A DNA stretch of 64,000 nucleotides from GCA-002726655 sp046582185 (GTDB lineage: Bacteria; Pseudomonadota; Gammaproteobacteria; Pseudomonadales; Azotimanducaceae), in assembly GCA_046582185.1 (NCBI GenBank), contig JAYGEX010000028.1, forward strand, positions 90,422 to 154,421, given 5' to 3'. The notes under the pieces were generated by a model. That model saw only the letters and a program-made list of their open reading frames with translations. It was not told where the DNA came from and made no database searches. The position numbers and the translations under genes are program-made. This document shows, piece by piece, positions 1-8,861 of this stretch (within the stretch, counting starts at the first letter, position 1; each line of letters opens with the position of its first letter).

Positions 1-618
1 GGTGATCAACCATGTCCAGACAAAGAGAGGCATCTGCATCAATTTCATGCCAGGAGCACGCAGGTTAAGAATCGTTACAACAATATTGATCGCTCCCATG
101 ATGGAAGAAATACCCAAGAGGTGAATAGAGAATATAAAGAAGGTGACACTTGGGGGTGCATACTCGGTAGATAGCGGCGCGTAGAATGTCCAGCCAAAGT
201 TTGGCGCGCCACCTTCCATAAAAAAGGTGCTGGCTAACATGGAGAATGCAAATGGCAGTATCCAGAAGCTATAGTTGTTCATTCTTGGCATCGCCATATC
301 CGGGGCGCCAATCATCATAGGTACCAGCCAGTTAGCCAATCCGACAAAGGCCGGCATAATCGCGCCAAACACCATGATCAAGCCGTGCATGGTGGTCAAC
401 TGATTAAAAAATTCTGGCTCTATCAACTGCAGACCAGGCTGGAATAGTTCAGCTCTGATCAGCAAGGCCAGGCTGCCACCAATAAGAAACATGGTAAAAC
501 TGAGCCATAGATAAAGTGTTCCAATATCCTTATGGTTGGTCGTTAATACCCATCGCATGATGCCTTTATCAGGGCCGTGGTGGTGATCTTCGTGATGTTC
601 TTCAATAACTTCGCTCAT
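1..618 (-). CDS. coxA: Cytochrome c oxidase subunit I, N-terminal part (cut by window edge)
   Basis: This is the catalytic heme-copper subunit of an aa3/caa3-type terminal oxidase in the inner membrane. Only the first 206 codons are present, and the frame runs off the left edge of the window. The translation begins MSEVIEEHHEDHHHG, an unusually His-rich leader, followed by TTNHKDIGTLYLW, which is typical of the first helix, and TMHGLIMVF, which carries a heme a ligand histidine. Several hydrophobic helices follow. The start codon is ATG at 618, preceded by an AGGAG-like site. It lies 9 bases downstream of coxB on the same strand, so the two are co-transcribed. The B-then-A order is usual for this oxidase class. 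Confidence 0.95.
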   Translation of the reverse strand, partial: MSEVIEEHHEDHHHGPDKGIMRWVLTTNHKDIGTLYLWLSFTMFLIGGSLALLIRAELFQPGLQLIEPEFFNQLTTMHGLIMVFGAIMPAFVGLANWLVPMMIGAPDMAMPRMNNYSFWILPFAFSMLASTFFMEGGAPNFGWTFYAPLSTEYAPPSVTFFIFSIHLLGISSIMGAINIVVTILNLRAPGMKLMQMPLFVWTWLIT

Positions 619-627
619 CGTTTTCTC

Positions 628-1770
628 CTACTGGCCTTGGCTTAGCAATTCGTTAATTTTCTTGGGCTGAACCATGTCACCCATGTCATTGCCCCAGGCA
701 TTCCTTTCGTATGTAATTACCGCGGCTACCTCTGCTGGATTCAGCTGCAGACCAAAGGCCTGCATTGCTGTTCCTGCCTTACCGTTTAAGACGATATTGA
801 TATGGTCTTCAATAGATCCGGCGGCGATACCACCAACCAGCGATGGAAACGCGGGTGGTATTCCCTGTCCATTTGGCTGATGGCAAGTCACGCAAGTCTG
901 GTTATAAATCTGCTCGCCAGTGGCCATCAGCTCATCCATGGTCCATTGCTTGCCAACGGTTTCGTACACCAATCTTGCTTCTTCCTGCTTTTCGAGCAGC
1001 CAGGCATCGTACTCATCCTGTTCTACGGCACGAACGACGATTGGCATAAAACCATGATCTTTACCGCAGAGCTCTGTGCACTGACCTCTATATATGCCGG
1101 GCTCTTCAACAATTGCCCAGGATTCGTGGATAAAGCCAGGGATCGCGTCTTTCTTTACTGCAAAATCCGGTACCCACCAGGCGTGAATAACATCATTGGA
1201 CGTGATGAGAAAACGGATTCGCTTATTTATTGGCACAACCAGAGGTTTGTCCACATCTAATAGATAGTGTTCTCTCTTGTTTACCAGGTTGTGAATCTCA
1301 TCCAGGGGAGTGAGCAGGGCACTCATAAACTGGACTTCTTTGGTGGGGTCATCATTTAGATAAGTGTATTGCCACTTCCACTGAAAACCTGTGACTTGAA
1401 TATCGATGTCTGCATCGCCGGATTCATACATAGAGCGAAGCGTACTGGTCGCAGGTACCGCCAATACCACAAGGATTACAACGGGAATGATGGTCCAGAG
1501 AATCTCAAGCTGAGTACTCTCGTGAAAACTAGCGGGCTCCGCGCCCAGAGATTTTCGGTGCATCAACATGGAGAAAATCATGACGCCGAATACGACAATG
1601 CCAATCACGGTGCAAACCCAGAATACGATCATGTGTAAATCGTAGACTTCGCGACTGATCTGGGTGACCCCCTCCCGCATATTCACCGCCGACCAATCAC
1701 CCATCGCAATATTGCTAATCAGCAATAACGACAAAGCAACCAGCCATTTTAAGTGCCTCGCTCTAGCCAT
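628..1770 (-). CDS. coxB: Cytochrome c oxidase subunit II with C-terminal cytochrome c domain
   Basis: This subunit takes electrons from cytochrome c through its CuA centre and passes them to subunit I. I chose the ATG at 1770 (380 aa) because a GGAG lies about 10 bases upstream and the protein then begins with a signal peptide (residues 1-24). A longer in-frame start at 1809 is possible. Two membrane helices lie at about 45-68 and 88-108. CuA ligands are visible at H196, C231, E233, C235, H239 and M242. A fused class I cytochrome c domain follows, with CVTCH at 293-297 and a likely axial Met at 336, so the enzyme is caa3-like. It is the first gene of the visible cox operon. A good promoter lies about 210 bases upstream. 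Confidence 0.95.
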   Translation of the reverse strand: MARARHLKWLVALSLLLISNIAMGDWSAVNMREGVTQISREVYDLHMIVFWVCTVIGIVVFGVMIFSMLMHRKSLGAEPASFHESTQLEILWTIIPVVILVVLAVPATSTLRSMYESGDADIDIQVTGFQWKWQYTYLNDDPTKEVQFMSALLTPLDEIHNLVNKREHYLLDVDKPLVVPINKRIRFLITSNDVIHAWWVPDFAVKKDAIPGFIHESWAIVEEPGIYRGQCTELCGKDHGFMPIVVRAVEQDEYDAWLLEKQEEARLVYETVGKQWTMDELMATGEQIYNQTCVTCHQPNGQGIPPAFPSLVGGIAAGSIEDHINIVLNGKAGTAMQAFGLQLNPAEVAAVITYERNAWGNDMGDMVQPKKINELLSQGQ

Positions 1771-1983
1771 CTTAGAGAAACTCCGTATTATAAAAGTGCA
1801 GAGATACACACAGCAGCTGTCTGTATCTGGTATTTTGTATTTGTTAAATGCTTCGAATCTACTTTTTGTTGTAAGTTTCGACTTGCCATTTTCGAATAGA
1901 CCACAGGCTTCACAACCGCTCCTACAGGGTGTAGAACGGTATGAACCCGCAGAATACTTGCCGAAGCCCCCAAAAGCGACGCA

Positions 1984-2011
1984 ATTATATCAGTGACTCA
2001 CCTTTTCTCAA
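1984..2011 (-). promoter_or_regulatory. Putative sigma-70 promoter of the cox operon
   Basis: On the minus strand, TTGAGA (2011-2006) is followed by a 16-base spacer and TATAAT (1989-1984). This is a five-of-six -35 and a perfect -10. It lies between yheV and coxB and points at coxB. Transcription would start near 1977, leaving an untranslated leader of roughly 205 bases before the coxB start at 1770. The assignment rests on consensus matching only. Confidence 0.55.
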
Positions 2012-2025
2012 CCATATGGCCTTTA

Positions 2026-2265
2026 TTATTCAGGCTCTGAGCCAGAGGTATCAACAGAACCAATAATATGAACCGCGTGCCATTGTGAATCTCCCTTATC
2101 CGGGGATTCGCTTATCCCCAGGGTAAAGCCACATGAATTACAATGCTGCGATGCAGCGCCGCCCTGGCCAATGACATAAATCTTGTCCAGCGCGCCGCAG
2201 GACGGACATTTGGCACCGGCAATATAGCGCCTCCTTTCCTTTGGGGGTTTTGGTGCATCTGCCAT
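2026..2265 (-). CDS. yheV: YheV-family putative zinc ribbon protein
   Basis: This is a small protein of 79 aa with two CxxC knuckles (C20/C23 and C42/C45), a zinc-ribbon arrangement. The segment RRRYIAGAKCPSC matches the start of the YheV family (DUF2387), whose function is unknown. Its ATG follows the prlC stop codon with no gap (TAG then ATG), so it is translationally coupled to prlC, an association also seen in pseudomonads as far as I recall. The tail after residue 55 is polar and probably disordered. The family call is fairly secure. No biochemical role can be stated. Confidence 0.85.
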   Translation of the reverse strand: MADAPKPPKERRRYIAGAKCPSCGALDKIYVIGQGGAASQHCNSCGFTLGISESPDKGDSQWHAVHIIGSVDTSGSEPE

Positions 2266-4299
2266 CTACAGGATGCCTTCCTGTCTTAACAGTGCATCTA
2301 CGCTGGGCTCTCGGCCACGAAATGCCACGAACAGATCCATCGCATCTCGCGAGCCACCTTGTTCCAGGACTGTGGACAGGAATTTCTCTCCTGTCTGGCG
2401 ATTAAAAATACCATCTTCCACAAACTTTCCGAAAGCATCTGCAGACAAAACTTCGGCCCACTTGTAGCTGTAATAACCAGCCGAATAACCACCGCCAAAG
2501 ATATGCGAAAATGCATGCTGGAAGCGATTGAATGAAGGTGCTGGTACAACCGCGACATCTTTGCGGACCGAATCAAGAATTTCCTGAATCTGATTCTCTG
2601 CATTCTCATCAAATTCCACATGGAGCTGAAAATCAAACAGGGAAAACTCCAATTGGCGCACCATGCCCATCGCCGACTGGAAGTTCTTCGCTGCTAACAT
2701 CTTATCCAGCAATTCATCCGGCAATGGCTCATCCGTCTTATAATGCCCAGAGATAAATTGCAGCGCCTCCCGCTGCCAACACCAGTTCTCCATAAACTGG
2801 CTGGGAAGCTCGACTGCATCCCAGGCAACGCCATTAATACCCGATACACCGGCACAATCCATCTGCGTCATCATATGATGAAGGCCGTGGCCGAACTCGT
2901 GGAATAAGGTAACAACCTCATTGTGAGTGAGCAACGCGGGATCATCTCCAAGGGGCTCCGTGAAGTTGCATGTCAGGTAAGCAACTGGTAACTGGATGCT
3001 GCCATCATTCTTCAAGCGTCGAACGCGACATTCATCCATCCAGGCGCCACCCTGCTTATTGGTTCTGGCATACAGATCCATATAGAAGCGAGCCAGAGGT
3101 GCACCATCCTTATAAATGCAGTAGGTCTTGACGTCCTGATGCCAGGTTTCCATATCATCTACCTGTTTGATTTCAATATCGTACAGACGACGAACAACCT
3201 CAAACATCCCGGCGGTCACTTTCGGCGCCGGAAAATACGGGCGCAATTCCTCATCGGAGATATCGAATTTCACCTTCTTCAGCTTCTCGGCAAAATAACT
3301 GAGGTCCCAGGGATTCACTTCTGCAACGCCATGCTTATCCAGGGCATATTTACATAATTCATCGAATTCCCCCTGGGCGACGGATCGCGACTTATTGCTT
3401 AGCTCTCTCAGAAACGTAAAGACCTCATCGGTATTGTCTGCCATCTTCATTGCCAGGGATAGATGGGCAAAATTATCGAATCCAAGTAGTGCCGCCTGTT
3501 CCTTGCGCAGCTTTAGAATATCCAGCATCAATGCAGAGTTGTCGAATTTTCCCGCCGATGGCCCTTGATCCGATGCCCTGGTCACAAATGCTTCATAGAC
3601 TTCCTGACGCAGTTCAGAATTATCACAATAGGTCATTACAGGCAGGTAACTAGGCATATCAAGCGTGAGCAAATAGCCATCTTCGCCCCTTTGATCTGCT
3701 GTTTGCTTGAGCAACGCCAGGGCATTATCAGGCAGTCCTTTTAACTCTGCCGCCTCGACAATCAACTTGCTCCATGCACCATTTGCATCCAGGACATTAT
3801 CACTGAACCTAGATGACAACTCTGCTAACTGTTTACTAATGTCGGCAAATCGCTGCTTTTCTGCAACATTCAGATCAATACCCGACAAACGAAATTCTCT
3901 TAGCGCATTGTCGATGACCTTCCCCTGGGCAATCGTTAGATCTTTGGATTGCCTGGATTCAGAGAGCTCCTTATAGGCCTGAAATAGCTGTAGGTTCTGA
4001 CCCATCTCCGTGCTGTATTCGCTAAGTTTTGGCAAGCACTCGTTATATACCTTTCTCAGATCATCAGAATTAACAAGCGAATTCATATGACTTACCGGTG
4101 ACCAGGCTTGATTCAATTTATCTTCAAGTTCATCCCGAGCCTGAATCAATCCGTCCCAGCTATTTTCACCTGAGTCCAGAATTACTTGTATCCCCGAACG
4201 GCACTCGTCCAACAAGTTATCTATCGCTGGTTGTACGTCATCAGCGCTGATTGTCTTAAATGGTGGCAGGATATTTTCAAGCATTAATGAATTAGTCAT
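2266..4299 (-). CDS. prlC: Oligopeptidase A (M3 family zinc peptidase)
   Basis: This is a cytosolic zinc metallopeptidase that degrades short peptides, including cleaved signal peptides. The length of 677 aa is close to the roughly 680 aa of Escherichia coli OpdA/PrlC. The M3 signature HEFGH lies at 467-471, supplying two zinc ligands and the catalytic Glu468. The third ligand is expected at E497 in the DAVELPSQ segment. The start ATG at 4299 has a good GAGGG ribosome site. It lies 36 bases downstream of aroE on the same strand and directly abuts the zinc-ribbon gene. Nothing is missing. Confidence 0.97.
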   Translation of the reverse strand: MTNSLMLENILPPFKTISADDVQPAIDNLLDECRSGIQVILDSGENSWDGLIQARDELEDKLNQAWSPVSHMNSLVNSDDLRKVYNECLPKLSEYSTEMGQNLQLFQAYKELSESRQSKDLTIAQGKVIDNALREFRLSGIDLNVAEKQRFADISKQLAELSSRFSDNVLDANGAWSKLIVEAAELKGLPDNALALLKQTADQRGEDGYLLTLDMPSYLPVMTYCDNSELRQEVYEAFVTRASDQGPSAGKFDNSALMLDILKLRKEQAALLGFDNFAHLSLAMKMADNTDEVFTFLRELSNKSRSVAQGEFDELCKYALDKHGVAEVNPWDLSYFAEKLKKVKFDISDEELRPYFPAPKVTAGMFEVVRRLYDIEIKQVDDMETWHQDVKTYCIYKDGAPLARFYMDLYARTNKQGGAWMDECRVRRLKNDGSIQLPVAYLTCNFTEPLGDDPALLTHNEVVTLFHEFGHGLHHMMTQMDCAGVSGINGVAWDAVELPSQFMENWCWQREALQFISGHYKTDEPLPDELLDKMLAAKNFQSAMGMVRQLEFSLFDFQLHVEFDENAENQIQEILDSVRKDVAVVPAPSFNRFQHAFSHIFGGGYSAGYYSYKWAEVLSADAFGKFVEDGIFNRQTGEKFLSTVLEQGGSRDAMDLFVAFRGREPSVDALLRQEGIL

Positions 4300-4335
4300 T
4301 CTCTTTCCCTCTACTAATAATTAAACACTGGCACC

Positions 4336-5163
4336 CTACAGACTCTTTCGTAAAGCTGCGATAACCGGTGCTGTTTCAACTTCCTTTGAAAACCAATGCC
4401 TAAATGATAACGCCGCCTGCTCCACCAGCATGCCGAGGCCATCTGCAATGTCACCGCCTGAAATCTGCCGGAACCATTGGTTAAACGTTGTAATCGAAGA
4501 GCCATATATCATATCGTAACATCGCGTCTGTTGACCGATGGCAAATTCAGGGAGCAGGGCATTGTCCGTCATGGGTGCGCTCAAACCTGCTGAAGTGCCA
4601 TTAATGACAAGATCGTAGGACTCCTCCAGCTGGTTTTTTTGAACCGCCTGCACTCGAACATCTGCAATGTTTTGAGCAATGATATTAGCCCGTTGATAGG
4701 TTCGGTTGAAGATGTGAATACTGACGGGCAAGGCCGCCAATAAATCCGGAACAACACCTCTGACGGCACCACCGGCGCCAAGCACCAGCACTCGCATATC
4801 CTTGATCTGCCAGCCGAGATTGGTAGTGAGATCTCGAACCAAGCCAGGGCCGTCCGTATTATCGCCCCGGGTGAGGCCATCTTTCATCATTGTTATGGTA
4901 TTAACCGCTTCACAGGCGGCAGCTGTATCTGAACAAGACGTTGCAAACAGATAAGCATCTCTCTTACACGGCAAAGTGATATTAAAGCCGCGATATCCCT
5001 CTCGCACCAGGCGTTTCGCGATGTTATTAAAGTCACCAGCCTTAATCTCGATCTTTTCATAGTTAATACTGATTCCAGCCTGTCTTGCAAAGGCACCATG
5101 AATCTCTGGTGAGCGGCTATGGGCAATCGGCTGGCCAAGAACAGCTAACTTATACTCACTCAT
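4336..5163 (-). CDS. aroE: Shikimate dehydrogenase (NADP+)
   Basis: The enzyme reduces 3-dehydroshikimate to shikimate with NADPH in the pathway to chorismate and aromatic amino acids. The protein is 275 aa. The substrate-binding segment GQPIAHSRSPEIH lies at 10-22. The catalytic Lys is K67 in NITLPCK, and the partner Asp is D104 in DNTDG. The dinucleotide motif GAGGA starts at 129. Its ATG overlaps the tsaC stop codon (ATGA), so translation is coupled. The neighbouring tsaC-aroE pair is common in gammaproteobacteria. Confidence 0.97.
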   Translation of the reverse strand: MSEYKLAVLGQPIAHSRSPEIHGAFARQAGISINYEKIEIKAGDFNNIAKRLVREGYRGFNITLPCKRDAYLFATSCSDTAAACEAVNTITMMKDGLTRGDNTDGPGLVRDLTTNLGWQIKDMRVLVLGAGGAVRGVVPDLLAALPVSIHIFNRTYQRANIIAQNIADVRVQAVQKNQLEESYDLVINGTSAGLSAPMTDNALLPEFAIGQQTRCYDMIYGSSITTFNQWFRQISGGDIADGLGMLVEQAALSFRHWFSKEVETAPVIAALRKSL

Positions 5164-5732
5164 TTTGTCGCTGCCCTGACAATCACGCCTGTACTGATGT
5201 CCCTCAGTTCGCTTGCGCCGCGACTGCTACCAAGTTCTCCAGGTAATATGCAATCAACGCCACTTCCAAAATACCTTCTCACCTGCAGGCTATTAAGGGC
5301 TGCAGGCCTGCCGGACGGATTTGCGGATGTGGATACCAGCGGAGAGTTCAGATGATCACACAAGTCCCGAATCAGCGGGTGAGCGGATACCCTGATGGCA
5401 ACCGTTGAGTGTTCCCCTCTAATCCAGAGAGGGCAATAACCATTGTCCGGCAGGAGATAGGTTACTGCACTCGGCCATACCCGCTCCATTTCAGCCAGTG
5501 CTTCATGGGGAAGTTCGCTTATATAGGGTGCAAACTGCTCAATAGATGATCCAACGAGAATCAAGCCCTGCTTCCAGGATCGGTTCTTCAAGGACAGTAT
5601 TCTGGTAACAGCACTCAGGCTCTCCGGCAAACAGCCAAGCCCCCAAACACCTTCTGTAGGATATGCGATAACGCCATCTTGATAGATGAGATTTACCAGA
5701 TAGTTGCGCTTCCAGCCCAGACCTCTGAACAT
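5160..5732 (-). CDS. tsaC: Threonylcarbamoyl-AMP synthase (Sua5/YciO/YrdC family)
   Basis: TsaC makes threonylcarbamoyl-AMP from threonine, bicarbonate and ATP, the first step of the t6A modification of ANN-decoding tRNAs. I take the ATG at 5732, which overlaps the purE stop codon (TGATG). A TTG three bases earlier would add one residue. The protein is 190 aa, the short form without the Sua5 C-terminal domain. YPTEGVWGLG near residues 24-33 and STSANPSGRPAA in the C-terminal half are family motifs. It is coupled on both sides, to purE and aroE. Confidence 0.93.
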   Translation of the reverse strand: MFRGLGWKRNYLVNLIYQDGVIAYPTEGVWGLGCLPESLSAVTRILSLKNRSWKQGLILVGSSIEQFAPYISELPHEALAEMERVWPSAVTYLLPDNGYCPLWIRGEHSTVAIRVSAHPLIRDLCDHLNSPLVSTSANPSGRPAALNSLQVRRYFGSGVDCILPGELGSSRGASELRDISTGVIVRAATK

Positions 5733-6235
5733 CAACTGGCATCCAGATTCAGGTCTCGATTTTTTTGCCGGATAGCTTCCGCATTCGCTGCACGCTCCGC
5801 TTCCAGTGCAAGCTTCAATTCATCGTCATTTGTCGCCAACATCTGTACCGCCAGATAGGCCGCATTTTTGGCGCCTGACTTGCCGATCGCGACACAGGCG
5901 ACGGGTATACCGCCAGGCATCTGAACGGTAGAAAGCAAAGCATCTATTCCCTGAAGCGGGCCGGAATCAATTGGAATTCCGATCACGGGCCTCACCGTTT
6001 GCGCAGCAACTGCACCAGCCAAATGTGCTGCAAGACCTGCTGCGGCAATAAATACAGCGCATCCTCGCTGCTCTGCATCCCTCACAAAATCTCTGGTATC
6101 TTCTGGCGTCCTGTGGGCAGAAGTGATTCGGACCTCATACTTAACCCCGAATTTATCAAGCAATTCGGTGCAGGATTTCATCACTGGCAGATCCGAATCG
6201 GAACCCATTACAATCGCAACAAAAACATCAGACAT
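5732..6235 (-). CDS. purE: N5-carboxyaminoimidazole ribonucleotide mutase
   Basis: Class I PurE converts N5-CAIR to CAIR in purine biosynthesis. The protein is 167 aa with the phosphate-binding GSDSD at 11-15, SAHRTP near 39-44 and the AAAGLAAHLAG segment around 64-74. Its usual partner purK is not adjacent in this window. Instead purE is the head of a coupled purE-tsaC-aroE run. A 113-base gap with a short direct repeat separates it from dprA. Confidence 0.96.
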   Translation of the reverse strand: MSDVFVAIVMGSDSDLPVMKSCTELLDKFGVKYEVRITSAHRTPEDTRDFVRDAEQRGCAVFIAAAGLAAHLAGAVAAQTVRPVIGIPIDSGPLQGIDALLSTVQMPGGIPVACVAIGKSGAKNAAYLAVQMLATNDDELKLALEAERAANAEAIRQKNRDLNLDAS

Positions 6236-6281
6236 TTTTCTTCACCTTGCAAAAGGAAACGGACGTTACTCCACTATCCCC

Positions 6282-6308
6282 GTCCTTTCAATACAGGTCC
6301 TTTCAATA
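6282..6308. repeat. 12-bp direct repeat upstream of purE
   Basis: GTCCTTTCAATA occurs at 6282-6293 and 6297-6308, separated by CAG, in the dprA-purE spacer. Confidence 0.8.
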
Positions 6309-6348
6309 TTCTTTCATTGGGTGAATTTATTTACGATCACCCCTGCAC

Positions 6349-7530
6349 TTACGCCAGGCAATAACCACGCCCGTCACTGGAAACCAGGCCTTCTATTTCC
6401 AGCTCTACCAGGTTAGCGAGAATTTCGGATACTTCCCTGTTTGAGCGCTCACACAGTTGATCCAGATTGCAGGGCTCGACTTCCAATAACTGAAGTAGTG
6501 ATTCTTGCAGGGAAGATAGTTGAGCTCGCGAAACCTGGACCGGAAGGGCTTGCTGGGCCTGAAACGCGGCTAGGCTTTTAAGCTCCTGTAATACCTGTTC
6601 AACATTCTCTACCAGGGTGACGCCATCCCTGATCAGCTGGTTACAGCCCTGGCTCTGTCGCGATGATATGGCGCCAGGTATGGCAAATACCTCCCGGCCC
6701 TGTTCCATTGCCAGCCTTGCGGATATAAGAGAGCCGCTTCTCTGCTGCGCTTCGACCACCAAGGTACCTAGTGACATACCGGTTACGGTTCGATTTCGGC
6801 GCGGGAAGTTCCCCGGATAAGCAAGGGTTCCTAGGGGCAGTTCAGAGACAATCAATCCTTGCTCCGTAATTTTTTCTGCCAGGCTGCGGTGCCTGCCGGG
6901 ATAAATCACATCACATCCGGAACCGAGGATGGCGATTGTTACCCCATCTGCATTTAATGCGCCCTGATGACTTGCCCCATCAATGCCAAGGGCTAGCCCA
7001 CTGCAAACAGCAAGTCCATGACGGACAAAGGACTGGGCAAATTCATTCGCATTTTTTATGCCTATACGAGTCGGGTTTCTACTGCCGACCATGGCAATTT
7101 TAAACATATTAAGGGCTTCGAGCTTTCCCTTGCAGAAGAGCAGAACCGGAGGATCTGTAATCTCCAACAGTAGGCTCGGGTAGCTTAGCTGTCCGAGTAC
7201 AACAAGATGATGTCCCTCTCCTTCCAGCCAGCGCAGATCCTTATCCACCTGATTCATCAGGGCCGAGGTGGTGCGCTCCTGAATACGCATAATTACATCA
7301 AGAGGAGCGCCGGCTGCTTTTGGATGGCGGATTAAGTCACTGACCGCACCTGGGGTTTCGCAGGATCGCAGCACGGCATAAAGCTGAACAGGTTTGTCCT
7401 CCAGAACCCTGAATAAAACAAGCAGCTCTCGCAAGGTCTCCGGATTTTCTACAATCTGCTGGATGATTCGATCTGGACCCTGCTCTCCACTATGATCCCC
7501 GCTATTATCTCCACCGGTGGAACTCTCCAC
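6349..7530 (-). CDS. dprA: DNA processing protein A (Smf/DprA)
   Basis: DprA binds single-stranded DNA and loads RecA onto incoming DNA during natural transformation. I favour the GTG at 7530 (393 aa) because AAGGA lies 8 bases upstream. A TTG at 7536 is the alternative. The Rossmann core carries MVGSRNPT, CSGLALGIDGASHQGA, LGSGCDVIYPGRH and NFPRRNRTVTG, all DprA hallmarks. A C-terminal winged-helix (DML1-like) domain occupies roughly the last 65 residues. The first 25 residues are polar and poorly conserved. Together with the TsaP-like neighbour, the gene hints at competence and type IV pili, but dprA is also kept in non-competent bacteria. Confidence 0.95.
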   Translation of the reverse strand: MESSTGGDNSGDHSGEQGPDRIIQQIVENPETLRELLVLFRVLEDKPVQLYAVLRSCETPGAVSDLIRHPKAAGAPLDVIMRIQERTTSALMNQVDKDLRWLEGEGHHLVVLGQLSYPSLLLEITDPPVLLFCKGKLEALNMFKIAMVGSRNPTRIGIKNANEFAQSFVRHGLAVCSGLALGIDGASHQGALNADGVTIAILGSGCDVIYPGRHRSLAEKITEQGLIVSELPLGTLAYPGNFPRRNRTVTGMSLGTLVVEAQQRSGSLISARLAMEQGREVFAIPGAISSRQSQGCNQLIRDGVTLVENVEQVLQELKSLAAFQAQQALPVQVSRAQLSSLQESLLQLLEVEPCNLDQLCERSNREVSEILANLVELEIEGLVSSDGRGYCLA

Positions 7531-7612
7531 GTGCAATTTCCTTCATCAATACCAGCCAGCATCCAATCTAGATGCATGGGTATTGAAAATCGATGGAAGA
7601 AGTCTTAAAGCA

Positions 7613-8677
7613 CTAGGGGTTTTTGACCAGATCACCGACATTTAATGCCTTCTTGGTCTCGAGAACATAACCATAGGACATTTTTTCGTAGCTGCGAACA
7701 ATCAACATAACGCCCGCCTGCTCGGAGGGTAGCTGAACCTTTCCGCCACCCATACGATCCTTGATTCGGGCGCCATGCTTATGAATTGCCATGATAGAAC
7801 CCACTTCCAGGCCATCTCTCAATCCACGGTTGACCACGACAACATCAGTACGGCCAACCTGGTCTGCACCGCCCACAACATTAATGATGACTCCTTCAAC
7901 CTGCGTATCCGGTGGAACCGGGAAGAAGTTCGACTCAACTCTGCGCTGCTCTGTAGGCATCAGGCGATCACCCAGGCGAATATCTTCTTTTACGCTGATC
8001 AATTCAAAGGTCAATACATCGCCATCGCGAGCGGTTACTTTGGCATAACCAAGCTCTCGTGCCTCGTAACCCAGTATTTTTCGCGTCTCCGGATCCTTAT
8101 ATATTTCACCCTCACGATAGACGCCGTAGATTGAGGTATTGCCTTTCCATTCGCCCCTGCCATAGAACCCGTCACCTGGTCCAAAGAGCAAGCGCCCGGC
8201 GACACTTGCAAGAATATAGGGAGAATGCTCCAGTGTTTCCTTCTCCACAATCCTACCTGTCGGCAGCATGCTGGAGATTCGATCGAATGGAATGGCCACA
8301 ATCCTACTGGACAGCGATGATACTCGAATCTGCGGATTGAGCTTTTCCAGTTTATTTTCCGCTCGTTCTACCAGATCTGGTACCACAAACTCCCTGCGCT
8401 TGAGCGATAGTTGCGGCTCGCCATCTATATACCTTAATAGGATCTCGTCGCCTGGGTAGATTAGATGCGGATTCTCTATATCAGGATTGACGTGCCAGAT
8501 CTCCGGCCACATCCACGCATCGTTCAGGAACATCGACGAAATTTCCCAAAGCGTATCCCCCTCTACCACCAAATAACGATCCGGATGATTCTGTTTCAAT
8601 ACTTCTGAGGCGAGCATGACGTTGGTGTAGGTCAAGGCAAAAAAGGCGAACACCAAGGACGGAAGAATTTTCTTCAT
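7613..8677 (-). CDS. tsaP: LysM-domain protein, TsaP-like (type IV pilus secretin-associated)
   Basis: The ATG at 8677 gives 354 aa starting with a signal peptide (MKKILPSLVFAFFAL, cleavage near 24). An earlier in-frame GTG at 8743 would bury the signal. A single LysM motif at about 34-80 should bind peptidoglycan. The remainder is a beta-rich periplasmic region with a FlgT-like C-terminal part. In Pseudomonas aeruginosa a LysM protein in the same place, between def and dprA, is TsaP, which anchors the PilQ secretin to the cell wall. The symbol here is inferred from that position and architecture. No pilus genes lie in the window. Confidence 0.75.
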   Translation of the reverse strand: MKKILPSLVFAFFALTYTNVMLASEVLKQNHPDRYLVVEGDTLWEISSMFLNDAWMWPEIWHVNPDIENPHLIYPGDEILLRYIDGEPQLSLKRREFVVPDLVERAENKLEKLNPQIRVSSLSSRIVAIPFDRISSMLPTGRIVEKETLEHSPYILASVAGRLLFGPGDGFYGRGEWKGNTSIYGVYREGEIYKDPETRKILGYEARELGYAKVTARDGDVLTFELISVKEDIRLGDRLMPTEQRRVESNFFPVPPDTQVEGVIINVVGGADQVGRTDVVVVNRGLRDGLEVGSIMAIHKHGARIKDRMGGGKVQLPSEQAGVMLIVRSYEKMSYGYVLETKKALNVGDLVKNP

Positions 8678-8701
8678 AAGGCGAATCGCGTCTTCAAAAA
8701 G

Positions 8702-8729
8702 AGTATAATAAAAATTACCAGCATTTAAA
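8702..8729 (-). promoter_or_regulatory. Possible promoter of the tsaP-like gene
   Basis: On the minus strand, TTTAAA (8729-8724) is followed by 16 bases and TATACT (8707-8702). The implied transcript start, near 8695, would fall just upstream of the ATG at 8677 and would exclude the GTG at 8743, which supports the shorter protein. The -35 match is weak. Confidence 0.35.
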
Positions 8730-8861
8730 CTTCGGCCCTCCACTTATCCGCTCGAACTTTTGCCTACCCGAGCTTACCCCTTTCGAAGGCTGAAATTTCT
8801 GTATGATCATAATCTTAGCAGCACAAGTTGCTCTGTTACTAGAGGTATTCGTCCAAACAAT

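Noticed and set aside
802..1260. A 152-codon plus-strand open frame opposite coxB
   Set aside because: coxB is certain from its CuA and heme motifs. The plus-strand frame has no recognisable domain.
7520..7540. CCACGTG near the dprA start as a third parS
   Set aside because: It matches only the central seven bases. The flanks differ from parS at about six of sixteen positions.
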